Source: Arctopsyche grandis (lineage: Eukaryota > Arthropoda > Insecta > Trichoptera > Hydropsychidae). From it: DNA of 64,000 nt. Position numbers and translations under genes: made by a program. The DNA is taken from positions 13,320,501 to 13,384,500 of the forward strand of contig NC_135367.1 in NCBI RefSeq assembly GCF_051622035.1. Direction: 5' to 3'. Under the pieces are notes generated by a model. It did no database searches. It was not told where the DNA came from and was given only the letters and a program-made list of their open reading frames with translations. The stretch's first letter is position 1. Each line of letters begins with the position of its first letter. Below are positions 11,501-21,662 of the stretch, one piece after another.

Positions 11501-13273
11501 TTCTTTAAAAACTGTACTTATGTTGGCCGATCAACTTATATCCCGTATCGAGTACATTCACAGTAAAAATTTCATCCATCGAGACATCAAACCTGATAAT
11601 TTTTTAATGGGCCTGGGAAAGAAAGGCAATCTTGTTCATATTATTGATTTTGGTCTCGCTAAAAGGTTTCGCGATCCGAGAACTTTTCAACACATAGAAT
11701 ATAGAGAAAACAAAAATTTAACAGGTATGATTTATACTTTTGTATGTACATATATTATGAAGTATAATTATTATGAAGTGGTTTTAATTTTTTTTTATAT
11801 TGCAACAGGAACTGCTCGTTATGCATCAGTGAATACACATCTTGGAATCGAGCAGTCACGAAGAGACGATATGGAGTCACTTGGTTATGTTCTAATGTAT
11901 TTTAATCGTGGATCTTTGCCTTGGCAAGGACTTAAAGCTGCAAATAAAAGACAAAAGTACGAGTGTATTTCCGAAAGCAAGCTATCAGAACCGATAGACG
12001 AACTTTGTAAAGTACGTCGTCATTTAAATGTGCTTTATGAATATAATTTTTTACTTGTAATAGTATATTAACGAAATGTATTTTTAGGGCTATCCTGGAG
12101 AATTTTATTATTATTTAAAACGCTGTCGTCAGATGAGCTTCACTCACAAACCCAACTATAAAGCGCTTCAAGGGCTGTTTCGAACGTTGTTCAGTAGGCT
12201 TTACTTTTCCTATGACTTTGTATTCGATTGGAATATGCTAAAGTTCGGTAAGAAACTTCTTGTATATCCACCTTGAATTGTTTTTAATTATTTTACAATT
12301 TCAATAATATGGCTGTATTTTTCAGGAGGCTCTTCACGTAAAGAGGGTAATAATGGTGCGGCAGCCACGGGCACTACTGGTGCTGGTCGAGGTGGTTCTG
12401 GTACTCAAACGCCGGCTATAACATCAGGACGAGAGCAGGAACACAGACAACATGGTTCTGGTCAGCAGTTTATAAAGCGGCTTCTCGATTCTGATGCCAA
12501 TAATCGTGAAACTGGTATTTATGATTCATGGGATATACACGTTGAAGCAAAGCCTTTTTGCTTTCACTATTATAGTACACATCTATTTTTGTAATTGATT
12601 CTGTGTAGCGTTTTATATATCCTCTTACTGTCCGTGTCTTAGGACTGAATTAATTAAGACAATTTTGATATACTATGTACATGCATATATTGATATGTGT
12701 TTATTTAAAATCAAATTTATCTTACTACTATAGGAAATAATTTATGTTTTGCTTAGGACTTGTTAGAGTCTGTCAAAAGACTATAGATGTGTTTATATTG
12801 GTCATTTAGAATTTGATAATTTATTTGAAGGTGGTTATTCCCGTAAAGAAGGTGGAAGTGGTGGCGGAGCTGCGACAGGAAGTGGTGCCGGATACGCGAG
12901 TGGTTACGGCGCTGGAGCGACGGCGACGCCAGAACAAGACCACAGATATCACGCTCAGGGTCAACAGGTCATCAAACGCCTGCTGGATACTGACACTAGT
13001 AATCGTGAAACTGGTAAGCATTTATCGATGCCCATCGTTTTACTTGACAAGTTAGAAAAAGGTATGAAGTTTTAATGTTTTGTGTTTTAAGGTGGTTTCC
13101 CACATAAAGAGAGTGGTACTGCAGGAACGGCTGCGGCTACCGGTAGTGGTGCACCTTATAAAGGCGGAGGGGTGATAACACGAGAGGAGGTACACAGATA
13201 TAATACTACAGGACAAATATTTAACAAACGAGATATAGAATCTGAAACTGACAACCGTGAGTCAAATGTTTAA
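5577..13273 (+). CDS. Casein kinase 1 delta/epsilon-like Ser/Thr kinase (discs overgrown family)
   Basis: Exons 5577-5652, 11203-11313, 11389-11724, 11809-12011, 12088-12247, 12326-12514, 12831-13013 and 13092-13273 join in frame to 479 codons plus TAA. The kinase domain is complete: [21 protein letters not shown] glycine loop in residues 1-21, catalytic Lys38 in [14 protein letters not shown] catalytic loop, [11 protein letters not shown] motif and the CK1 [18 protein letters not shown] segment. It ends at [11 protein letters not shown], the usual end of the CK1 domain. CK1 delta/epsilon kinases phosphorylate acidic or primed sites and act in clock (PER), Hippo and Wnt signalling. The tail is Gly/Ala/Thr-rich and encoded by three homologous phase-1 exons, so several in-frame isoforms are possible. 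Several normally invariant positions differ (KYECISESK in place of KYERISEKK; YASVNTH in place of YASINTH), so this may be a divergent paralogue of dco and no symbol is given. The start has a strong Kozak context (CCCATGG). Confidence 0.9.
6195..6517. mobile_element. Fold-back MITE in CK1 intron 1, TA target site
   Basis: The two ends are inverted copies of each other over roughly 100 bases with indels. The left arm begins AAAGTGTAGATTCCAGCC and the right arm ends GGCTGGGATTTGCACTTT. The inner parts of both arms share TTTGACGTAT-GACGC and AGTATTGCCAGTG. TA dinucleotides flank both ends (6193-6194 and 6518-6519), as expected of Tc1/mariner-type MITEs. There is no coding capacity. Confidence 0.65.
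7358..7888 (+). mobile_element. Solo LTR (gypsy-like) in CK1 intron 1, with an internal tandem duplication
   Basis: A 531-bp segment starts TGTAACG and ends GCAACA and is flanked by the 4-bp duplication ATAG (7354-7357 and 7889-7892). It shares its 3' half with the solo LTR at 27227-27618 (for example CCTTATAAGGCGGTAC and TGGATCCTCCACCCACC). About 130 bp is duplicated in tandem inside it (roughly 7465-7595 and 7607-7735, each with GATTGCACTTCTCATACCGT). No internal retrotransposon sequence remains. Confidence 0.8.
8067..10795 (+). mobile_element. Complete hAT DNA transposon inside CK1 intron 1
   Basis: A 2,729-bp element has terminal inverted repeats beginning CAGTGGCG at both ends (left CAGTGGCGTATATTGGGTGT; right end read in reverse CAGTGGCGGACGGTGGGTGT). 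It is flanked by a perfect 8-bp target duplication ATGTACAT (8059-8066 and 10796-10803). It carries one uninterrupted transposase ORF at 8525-10675 in the same orientation as the host gene. Intact ends, target duplication and ORF suggest a recent, possibly autonomous insertion. The CAGTGGCG terminus recurs in the MITEs at 38058-39418 and 62887-63056. Confidence 0.92.
8525..10675 (+). CDS. hAT transposase, TTF zinc-finger/DUF4371 type (ZMYM1-like)
   Basis: A 716-residue uninterrupted ORF that cuts and re-inserts the surrounding element. The N-terminus holds a TTF-type zinc finger (Cys74, Cys77 in FCWPCLLF; His105 and His111 in KKHEGSQAH). The DUF4371/RNase H-like catalytic core follows, with a candidate first Asp at 246 (IILDETSD) and second Asp at 311 ([10 protein letters not shown]), then the CYAHVLNLV motif near residue 340. 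The C-terminus has the hAT dimerisation signature ([19 protein letters not shown]). The size is typical for this transposase group, whose host-derived relatives are ZMYM1/ZMYM5-like proteins. The start is the first in-frame ATG. Its own promoter would have to lie in the 458 bp between the terminal repeat and the ATG. Confidence 0.92.
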   Translation: MANSVQDILTIPFSNRSFEIKLKIIKYGKPCPSLPNLSSLHKEKTKVYTRHFCVSNYKKFEWITGCEIRSKLFCWPCLLFSKDINVWNKEGFADLNHLTAALKKHEGSQAHVQSFLSIQMFGKQRIDVLIDSQRKAEISRHNEQVNKNRDVLKRIINAIIYLGKQELSLRGHDESCNSVNKGNYIEYLNALREYDSVLDTHLNTATTFRGTSPSIQNDIIEAIAHVIKVHIKNEVESASFVAIILDETSDIMTKSQLSTVLRFVCKGNVHERFISFTDVSADKTSNGLFRHVVNIVEEFKIQDKLVGQTYDGASVMSGHVNGLQSKVLNAYPFALFTHCYAHVLNLVLQQGLSDIKESKSFFQTLNGLSTYFSKSSKRVFALQEFVTKRLPSVAPTRWNFTSRLSSTVQQYRSQFTDFFRHVIENCELWDTDTVIKARGFLGFLEDFQTIKLFQIFSKLFGITDVLYNILQSKSSDVLYCCKKINHVLQQLKYERDNNFEMLWNNYLNEKNDDHDRRPQRLKNYSEVEDKTSFRQLYFKIVDSIIAQVECRYSSLSKLEYFHLLCNDKYDEYKENFPNVLINKLKDFYGSLFDYIRLKNELIVLYSSSEFSEKPVHELIQFMTKNNLKSGFKEVFKLGELILTIPSSTASAERSFSALKRIKTCYRGTQGQDRLCGLSLISIEKKLLVELKQKDTFYADVIEKFMSQKRRIELMYK
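12326..13273 (+). repeat. Three tandem homologous exons encoding the CK1 C-terminal tail
   Basis: Exons 12326-12514 (63 codons), 12831-13013 (61 codons) and 13092-13273 (terminal) all start in phase 1 directly after an acceptor. They encode variants of one module: GG-[SYF]-[SP]-[RH]-KE, then a Gly/Ala/Thr linker with AATG, then a [HY]-x-x-x-GQ-x-x-x-KR segment and a closing [DE]-x-[ST/N]-NRE. The first two end in RETG with a phase-1 donor and are symmetric, so either can be skipped in frame. The third reads into a TAA after NRESNV. Confidence 0.85.
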
Positions 13274-13625
13274 GAATAAAATGTGGAAGGATTCATTATG
13301 TATTTATTTTTTTTCACTTTGACATTGAATTAAATTATAAACATAATTTTGAAAACATATTTTGTATGTAAGAGTTGTTAAATTTTATGATTTCTCTATA
13401 ATATAAGCAATTTATTTTTTTTAATTCAAGGACCAGTTGATATTTTTTGTTATTTGATCTCAATATAAAAAGGTGCAGATAAAAATTTAAATTTGTAGAA
13501 AATTATATTTGACTCGTGGTTTTCAGTTATACATAATTGCTAATATGATAAATTTTTAATTTTGAACAAAATAATTTATTTCTTTGTATGTTTTGTGTTT
13601 TAATTTAGACTTTTTTGTTTTACAG

Positions 13626-13665
13626 ATACATAGATAATTCAAATATTCAAAGATGGGAATTTTGA
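13626..13665 (+). other. Candidate alternative terminal exon of the CK1 gene
   Basis: TTTTGTTTTACAG at 13613-13625 is a good acceptor. Joined to a phase-1 exon (ends 12514 or 13013) it gives D-T-stop at 13631-13633. Joined to a possible donor inside the third repeat exon (after 13260, GTCAAA) it gives YIDNSNIQRWEF and a stop at 13663-13665. This is inferred from splice signals only. Confidence 0.35.
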
Positions 13666-16600
13666 GAAAATACAGCAGCAGTCAACAGAGTCAGTGCGGA
13701 GCACACTATATTGACAACAGAGATTTACATCAGAGTTGTTACCTCCGTCCTCAAGTGTATCTGCTCACTATGTGTCTTGTTGAAAAACATTAACTGATTT
13801 TTGTAATTGCCCCCCCCCCCCCCAACTCCCACCGTCGGTGTTTTTTACATACACAGCCATTTTGTTATCTTCATTAAAAAAGAGGAGGATGATAATCGTT
13901 CATTTTAAAATAAAAATAGACAAACACATGTAGCAAAAATAAAATGGTATTTTGTGAAACGGACGCAAATGATAATATTTCAGAAGTGTATTTTACTGTG
14001 ATTCTGTTGTGAGTGCTCTCTTGTGCTTAAGACTTCAACGTGAAATTTTAATTATATTTATTTTCATTGAAACAGCGATTTAATAATAATAATGAAATTC
14101 AGACTTAAAAGCGTTTAAAGATTTAAGTGATTTGTGCTTGGCGATGATTTTGGGTCATGTTGAATTATAGTGTGCATTGTCTCCACAGGAATTGATTATT
14201 CCTTATTATTATTATCGAAATACTTGTTATTTTTATTGATATTTTAGTGAAATCAAATCTCTTTGTATTTTTGCCTGAAGTTGATGTAATAATACATTCG
14301 TCTACTATTGTAGTATATATTGATTTTTTCTGTATTAAGAATGTGTTATATATACATGTATGTACTTGTATTGTTTTAGTCAAAAAAAAAAAAAACAAAC
14401 AAATTGGATCCTTGATTTACTATTCAAGAAGCTTCACACTGCATTATATGTTTACATTTACTTAACACAATATTAATAAAATCCTGTATTTCTTCATATG
14501 ACTTGATAGAAAAGAATGCTATTACAATTATTTGAATGTGTAATGGTTATTTTCCTCATAATGCTGATCTTTTGATTAAAAAGTGGTTTTGGAATTGTTC
14601 AAATTACATCACTTTTTTGCGATTAATTTATTTTTATTGAAACATCTCTTGAAGCTCCCTTAGATTAAACCATGTTTTTATTTCAACTTATATTTTAATA
14701 TTATGTAGTTTAATTTTCAATTTAGTATGGTGCCAAAATAATCGAGATACTAAATGATACTTAGTGACATAAGTAATTTGCGATTGATCATGTTTTCTAT
14801 AGTTGTTTTCTTTTATTATTAATTATACTGAATTTTTATGATTGAATATTTTCATTTCTCAATTTATATGAAAAGGTGTTTCGCAATATATTAATAAATT
14901 TTGATACAAGTAGTCTCGTATCTCGTTTTAAATTGTAAAGTCCGTAATTTTGTCAGCTTATTGAAAACTTATCTGTATGCTTTAGGCGGGCTTTCTTTAC
15001 TTTTTGAAATGTACCAAGTAAAATTAAGTGCAATTTTGCATAGTTCGTGTTTTATTTATAATGGTTCGTATCTATAAATATACACACGCTTATTTAATTT
15101 TGAGGACATTATGTAGTGTTTTAAAAATTTGAATAAAAGCACCACGAAATCAAAGCGAATCACTGAAAATTTATTTTGCATGTCAGTGTAATAACATTCC
15201 CGCCTAATACGCCATACAAATGTGTATTTAGTAAATGTACTTTTTTTTACTTTCCTAAGTGCATTAACCATATCTGTGATTTATTTTTTGTGCAATTAGA
15301 CATGAGTTTGTGTTAAAAAAAACTATTATTACTAATTATTTTTATTGTACTTTCATTTTTTAGTCTGCCGATTGTTTTAGGCTTATTTGTCGAATTAATT
15401 TTACTGCAATTTGATTCCATTTTTTTTAAAATCAATAACGAATTTCTTATTCAACTGGTCGCATTAATAGCAAATAAAATTTACCATGCGTCAAGAAATA
15501 TAAGCCAATTTTACAATGGTAAAGAACTGATTTGTTACCAGGTTTTATTTTTCGATATATATAAAATGAGAAATTAGAATAATATAATAACTTTTTTTAT
15601 TATTAAATTTGTTTTTCATTATAACATTCAGCTGTTGCGCTTGTTTTTTTAAAACAAAAAAAATATATTTATATGTAAATGTACTTGATTGTGTACATTT
15701 TTTTCTAAGCCAGGAGAAATATATTGGCTATTCATGTTTTTAGACAAAAATTAATATTAATTTACGACTAGCGAGTACTTTGATGTAATTTTACTTCAAT
15801 ATATCGTGATCGGTATGTAATATTCTTGATTAAAATTAACGTATTTCTATCGAAACATCAATATCGATCGATGCGTGTCTTATAAATTTTATTGCTGAAA
15901 AGTTAATTTCCAATTTGAAATCTGATAGAAAAGCGTGATTTACGTATACGTTGTAATGTTTGTATCGAGACGTTTATTCTAGCACATTGTCCTTATAATA
16001 ATAGATTGGTGTAATGTGTATTTATTGTCGAGGATCGTGTTTGTCAGTGTAAACGTCTCAACACACTTCTATCTTCTATCTCCTAACACATGTTCAATTG
16101 TAAGACCAGCAGCTTCTCAATGGGGAAATTCCATTATCTACTTATGTATGTGTATGTATGTATATTTCGATCTAAATTATTTTTAAGTATTTTAATCAAT
16201 ACTTATGTCGTCTTCGCATTGAAGTAACCTTAGTTATGATTTATATTTATCTTAGCATTTTATTAAACAATTGTTTTTATATACTACTGTGAAATCGTTT
16301 TGTGACCTTAATACCGGGGTCCTATCAGGATTACGTTTGGCAGGTGTAGGGATGTTCAGAAATCGGCCGTTAGCATTCTGCCATATTCAATGTCAACCGA
16401 TATCCGAGCAATATAACGCCCTGTGTCTTATGTACGGAGTTCGGTTACGATTTTCAATATACAATACAATTAATGACTTATTATTATCACCAACATACAT
16501 ATATCTACGTATAAGCATCTTTTTTTAATTAAATAATCTATTACATGTTCTTAATATTTTTCCACAATATTAGTCAATATATCAGTTGTGCTAAAATTTG

Positions 16601-17290
16601 ATGTGTATATTTTGACGACGGTCGACTTTGGTGTACTCAGAAATACATTTGAAAGTTAGGTTTTGGAGTAAATGAAGATATGTAATTTTGCATGATTATT
16701 ATTACTACATACCTGATGTGTTATTTGTGTAGAATCTGAATGTGTATGGAAAATATTCTTTGTTATTATGCTGATTGTGTTAGGGACACGTTATGTTTCA
16801 TTATTAATTGTATCATTTGTATGTATGTAGATTGTAACACATATTGAGCTGTTATTAAGAAGCACAATGAGGTTCCGTGTTCTTTTTTCTTTGTGTAAGT
16901 ACTGGTTGAAATTTTGTGGAATCCGTTGGGACATTTTCGTACTGATACTGAAAAATTGCACTATTAAATTTGCCTGATCAAATTTACAATACAAAGTAAT
17001 TCATTTACTGTATATTTCCTATATTATGTATTATATTATTATTCAGGAGTGAATATGTGATAAATATTCTTTACGAACCAGTTCGTGATCAATTTTGTAC
17101 CAAGAATTGAGTTGTGTGTTGGGACAGCCAAATATGATTCTTATCCATAAGATCATACATGATTATAACCCGAAATACAGGAACATTTGTTATAAACATT
17201 GATCTATATTTATTTTTTAAACCCTCCCATCACAAAATCCATCCATCGTTGGAATAAAAGTTCATTTCATTTAATATGTTATTAATAATA
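13666..17290. other. CK1 3' region and intergenic DNA
   Basis: No coding exon is recognised. It is AT-rich with a C homopolymer of about 14 bases near 13810-13823 and several AATAAA hexamers. Part of it is probably CK1 3' UTR. The short ORFs present have no recognisable motifs. Confidence 0.45.
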
Positions 17291-19236
17291 TCAGCAAGCT
17301 AAGAATCCACCGTCGATGGGAATTGCAGCTCCAGTGATCATACTGGAACGATCGCTCAGAAGATACATAACGCCGTCAACAACTTCAGACACTTCGCCAA
17401 ATCTGAAACAATGATTATTATATAGAAGCGCATCATATATTGAAGTAATACAATGTGATTGCTATTACCGTCTTAATGGTATTTTCTGCAGCATTGGTTC
17501 AGCTCGAGCCGGGTCCGACCAGCCTAGTTTTCCCATTTCAGTCATGATAACAGTTGGGTTGACACAGTTAACTCGAATGTTGTGTGGACCCAATTCTAGA
17601 GTCATGGCTCGAGACAAAGCATCCAAGGCTCCTTTCGTAGCGCAGTATATTGCGTGGTTCACCAAACCAGCCTGCCATGAAGAATATGAAATTTAACTTG
17701 AATAGTGGGGAATATTATATGCTTAACAGATATATTACTCATACGTACTTTTGAAGCTTGAGAGGATATATTGACTATTGAGCCTTTTAGTTTGTTGCCA
17801 ATCATATTCTTTGCAACGATTTGACTCATATTAAGCGCTGACTTGACGTTAATATTGAAACTCCTGGAATAAATTTATATATGTAAACATACAGTTTCTC
17901 TTCTATGGAAATTTAAGTGACCTGACTATGTAAAATGGATTGTGGGAAAAGTTTCATATGTAAGTAATGATATTCGAATTCATTTTACATAGGGAAACAG
18001 TACAGTTGACCATTGTTGGTTTGGATAAAAAAAAAATTTAAACCAATTCATGATTAACCCTTCGAATGCTAACCAATGCCGATCGTCATTTTGCTAACAA
18101 GTCCATGGGCTTGGAAAACGCCGATAGGCGTTGTATTTTGAGCATGTACAAAGTAAAAAAGAATACTACCCGCTAAGCCTTTCCAGGTAGCATTGAAAAA
18201 AAAATGCATTGAACATGGGTCGTGTAATCCATGTCATTAATTTGTCAACGTTTGTAAAGACTGGTTTACACCGGAATTTCTGAATTTATAACCATAGCAG
18301 AATTTCGCGATGGAAATCCCTAACTGCCGAGTATTTTAGATTGTGGCTTGGCATTTAGATTGCGAGCATTACATTTTAACAACAATGAAGAAGATGGAAC
18401 TAAATATTTGGAAAAATACATTCATTAATAGACTTGGAAATGTTGGCGAAATTTTCAGCATAGTGGGCTTTCAACAGAAAAGACGTCAGCACCAAAGGGT
18501 TAATTGATGTAGAGAAAAAGAGCACCATTAAAGGCACAAAATTGGGGGCTCTTATGTTTCAATTAAAATTCAACTGGCCCACAAATAGTGTTTTTCTGAG
18601 CATATAAACAAACATAGGTAAAGTAAAAAAATGAAAAAATAATAATTTTTTTCATTTTTTGTGCTAAAAATTCATTTGAAAATCAAGTTCACCTACATAA
18701 TCTTGATAAAAAGTGTGAATAAATATTTTTAAAAGCAATTTATAACCATTTGATTTTAGGTCATGTATGTACGCAAATATATGTGTTAGAGCCAAAATTT
18801 CGTCGGTTTTTCAAATTCAATGACAGATGTATAGGATTAAAGATTAAACTTGCGTATCGAAGCTTTCCGGTTTCGCATCCAAGAATGGTTCAAGTTGAGC
18901 GATAGCCGCATTGTTTACAAGTCCATGTATTGGCTTGTTTTTGATAGCTTTTTGAATAGCATTTCTCGCAGCATCCCATTGACCCAAATCCACGCACACT
19001 GTTTCAACAGAAACTTGGTCTTTCAGTGATTTTAAATTGGCTTCGGTTTTAGAAACAGCAATGACATTGGCTCCGTACTCCGCTAAACGGACACATATAG
19101 CACGGCCGATGCCTGAAAAAATGTTTCAAAATACACACACGTTTCAGTTACGTTAGGCTGTAACAATCATAATAATAACCATACCTTGCCCTGCTCCCGT
19201 CACGATTATATTTTTTCCTTTGAACGATATTTCCAT
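17291..19236 (-). CDS. DCXR: L-xylulose reductase/carbonyl reductase-type short-chain dehydrogenase
   Basis: Five exons in transcript order: 19236-19185, 19112-18854, 17863-17749, 17671-17469 and 17402-17291. They join to 246 codons plus TGA, close to the 244 residues usual for DCXR. Visible SDR motifs: the cofactor loop TGAGQGIGRA (residues about 13-22), VNNAAIAQ, the catalytic Ser in IVNISSQAS, the catalytic Tyr/Lys in YCATK, and [12 protein letters not shown] after it. The C-terminus [13 protein letters not shown] matches the characteristic DCXR/carbonyl-reductase end. The family reduces diacetyl, xylulose and related dicarbonyls with NADPH as a tetramer. The second intron uses a GC donor (GATAC|GCAAGT), the only choice that keeps the frame. 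The same intron carries a TTAA-flanked MITE. Confidence 0.9.
18054..18503. mobile_element. piggyBac-like MITE (TTAA target) in the DCXR intron
   Basis: A segment bounded by TTAA at both ends, with short inverted termini: left TTAACCCTTCGAATGC, right end in reverse TTAACCCTTTGGTGC. It is non-coding. Fragments of the same family recur at about 62728-62815 and 63243-63300 (shared: AAACGCCGATAGGCGTTGTA; TTTTGAGCATGTACAAAGTA; CGCTAAGCCTTTCCAG). Confidence 0.65.
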
Positions 19237-19333
19237 TTTGAAGCGTTAAAGCAGACTGACAAGTATTGTCTGTGTCAAACGCTTATAGGTTAAAGTGCGC
19301 ACTTACAGGCTGATTCGAAAGTTTCATATTCGG

Positions 19334-19430
19334 TTCGGTGATTATTCCGCAAAAAGCGATCTCGCGCAAATCACTAAAATCTCGATCACGGAACATCTGG
19401 CACTCGAGCTCTCGTGGAATTTTGTGGAAT
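19334..19430 (+). repeat. Interspersed repeat family TCGGTGATTATT, copy 1 (truncated)
   Basis: It begins TTCGGTGATTATTCCGC, contains TCGATCACGGAACATCTGGC, and stops shortly after CGAGCTCTCGTGGAA. It is shorter than the copies at 26116-26312 and 54665-54852. Confidence 0.6.
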
Positions 19431-20723
19431 TATAATATATATTCCATATATAATATATATTCCATATATAATTATATGGAAAACCATCTTTTTCCATATA
19501 ACTGCCGTTAAAAAGGGTTTAGGGTCACTAAAATGACCAGACAATAGCCCCGACTTACAACCTATCGAATATTTACAGGCTATTATAAAGCAAAGGGAAT
19601 AAAAACAACACCCTGGGGCAAATTATGAGTTAAAAAAACTGTTGAAAATGTATGGCTTGAAGAAATTTCGGACGACATACTAAAAAAAGTCGTATTGTTC
19701 CTGCCGGCAGGTACCATCCCATCATAGAAGCAAGACGATTGTCTAGTAATTATTATATTACTATTTATTGTTGTCATATGTCCATTGCCTATGTATTTTA
19801 ATTCATAGAAAAATATATACTGTAATATTATTTTAGTTAGAGACATTTGAATACATATAAGAAAAATGCCCTATTTTGCATGTTTTTTTAAAATTCGTAT
19901 CTCGCCTTAATTTAAAAATATAAATAATCTTTTTTAATCGTTAAACATGTTAAATAGTTGAAATCAAATAATAAAACAAAAAAAAACTTGTGTATAGCTT
20001 CATGTAATTAAAATAATCGAAAACATCGAAAGTGAAATCGAAACAATTGAAAGTGATGCGATTTCTCTGCATCTTACTGTATGTAAATGTGTAATATATC
20101 TAACATTAGGGTTGAAAATATTATCTTCAACGTAAAAAAATATCGAAAACCCAATGCTACGGAAATAAGATGGTACCACCAGAGAAATGTTTTAATTAAA
20201 ACTATAATTAAAAATAACTATTTTTTTACTAATAAAAATATTAACTAGAAGTAGACACAGTTTATAGTCATACTCTATAGCAAATAAAATTGTTTTAGTT
20301 GGGTTTATCTTATCGTGAATAATTATATAACTATACAAATATCAATTTGACATTGAATATTTATAGACAGTGGCACAATAAGATAGCTGCATACATATAT
20401 TATAGTAAATGTTCTTTTATATTTATATAATAAATACATACTGTATATATATACATATATATGTAGATATTTATATGCATTGTGTACGTAGAGATATTAA
20501 TGTGATTCAATTGTGCTTTTAAATTAGATATTTCCCTTTCGGCAGAGATCAAAGGAAATACGCTGAAAATGAAATAAATTCAAGATCCAACGTAATCCCA
20601 CTTGATGAATGGCGCGGCTTATTTATCAGAAGACCGCAATTTGTATTTATTTTGGATTTTTTTTTTCTCCTGGCCTGCGCAGATTTTAAAACTTTCAATA
20701 AAATAAAATTATACCACGAAAAC
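19431..20723. other. Gene-free DNA
   Basis: It opens with a short palindromic array of TATATTCCATATATAAT units (19431-19500). Otherwise it is AT-rich sequence in which I recognise nothing. Confidence 0.4.
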
Positions 20724-21237
20724 TTAAGAGGGCTGGACACCAGCGCCTTGTCCATACAAACGTATTAGACTTCTCCCTTCCTCAATTATGGCACTAGAGA
20801 AATTATTTTTTTAATATGCTATGGATATCCACCATTGGGATGCATCTATCGTTTTATTTTTTTTTAGGTGCTAGGAGCCGCCAAACATCAATAAAATCGC
20901 CTCTTTTTTACACCCACGAAAAGAGTCCAGCGTGCTTACTTAACGGTCGATTTAAAAAAAAAATACGCATATAGTTGCACAGAAAATATCTTTCTCATAC
21001 CCATGATGAAATTTTTTTAAAAATTGGTCAAGTTTCGGAGGAGAAAATAGGACAATACGAAACCTCGATTTTGTCAATTTAAAATACGTTTTATCTGGTC
21101 GAAGCGCAACTGTCGCATTCACTCAATATATATATATATTGTCGCATTCACTCAATATATACATTCACTCAATATATATATATATCGAAGAAAGGAACGG
21201 CAACAAAATTAAGGTTTCGGGTGTACAGCCCTCTTAA
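20724..21237. mobile_element. piggyBac-like MITE with TTAA ends
   Basis: TTAA at 20724-20727 and 21234-21237 bracket inverted termini GAGGGCTGGACACC (left) and GAGGGCTGTACACC (right end in reverse). It contains a small internal tandem of GTCGCATTCACTCAATATAT units at about 21112-21185. No ORF of note. Confidence 0.7.
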
Positions 21238-21662
21238 GGGCTGAAAGTAGTCATTGAAAGATCATATGTAGATAAAAATTTCAAAAAAAGTGTGTCGAAG
21301 ATATTCTTAAATTGTAAACGAAAACTGAAATTAAATTGAAGTTGTTGGTTTTATAATTTAAAAAATAATTATGTATGGTTAATATATATATTAACCATAC
21401 TAAATACATATATTAATATTAAATATGGTAAATATATTTTTAATAATTGTGCTTTTAAATATAATAATAATAAATTTATTCGTATACGAAATATTCTTTA
21501 TAATACAAACTAAAAGAATGAGAAACGCTGTGTTACTGTGTTAAGATAAAATGCCTGGAGCGACCAACAGAATACTAATTGAAAATTTCTCCCTATCCTC
21601 CCTTTATAAGACCGACTACAGATAGCGAAAACATTCATTTCTAGTTCTACAGTTGAATCAAA

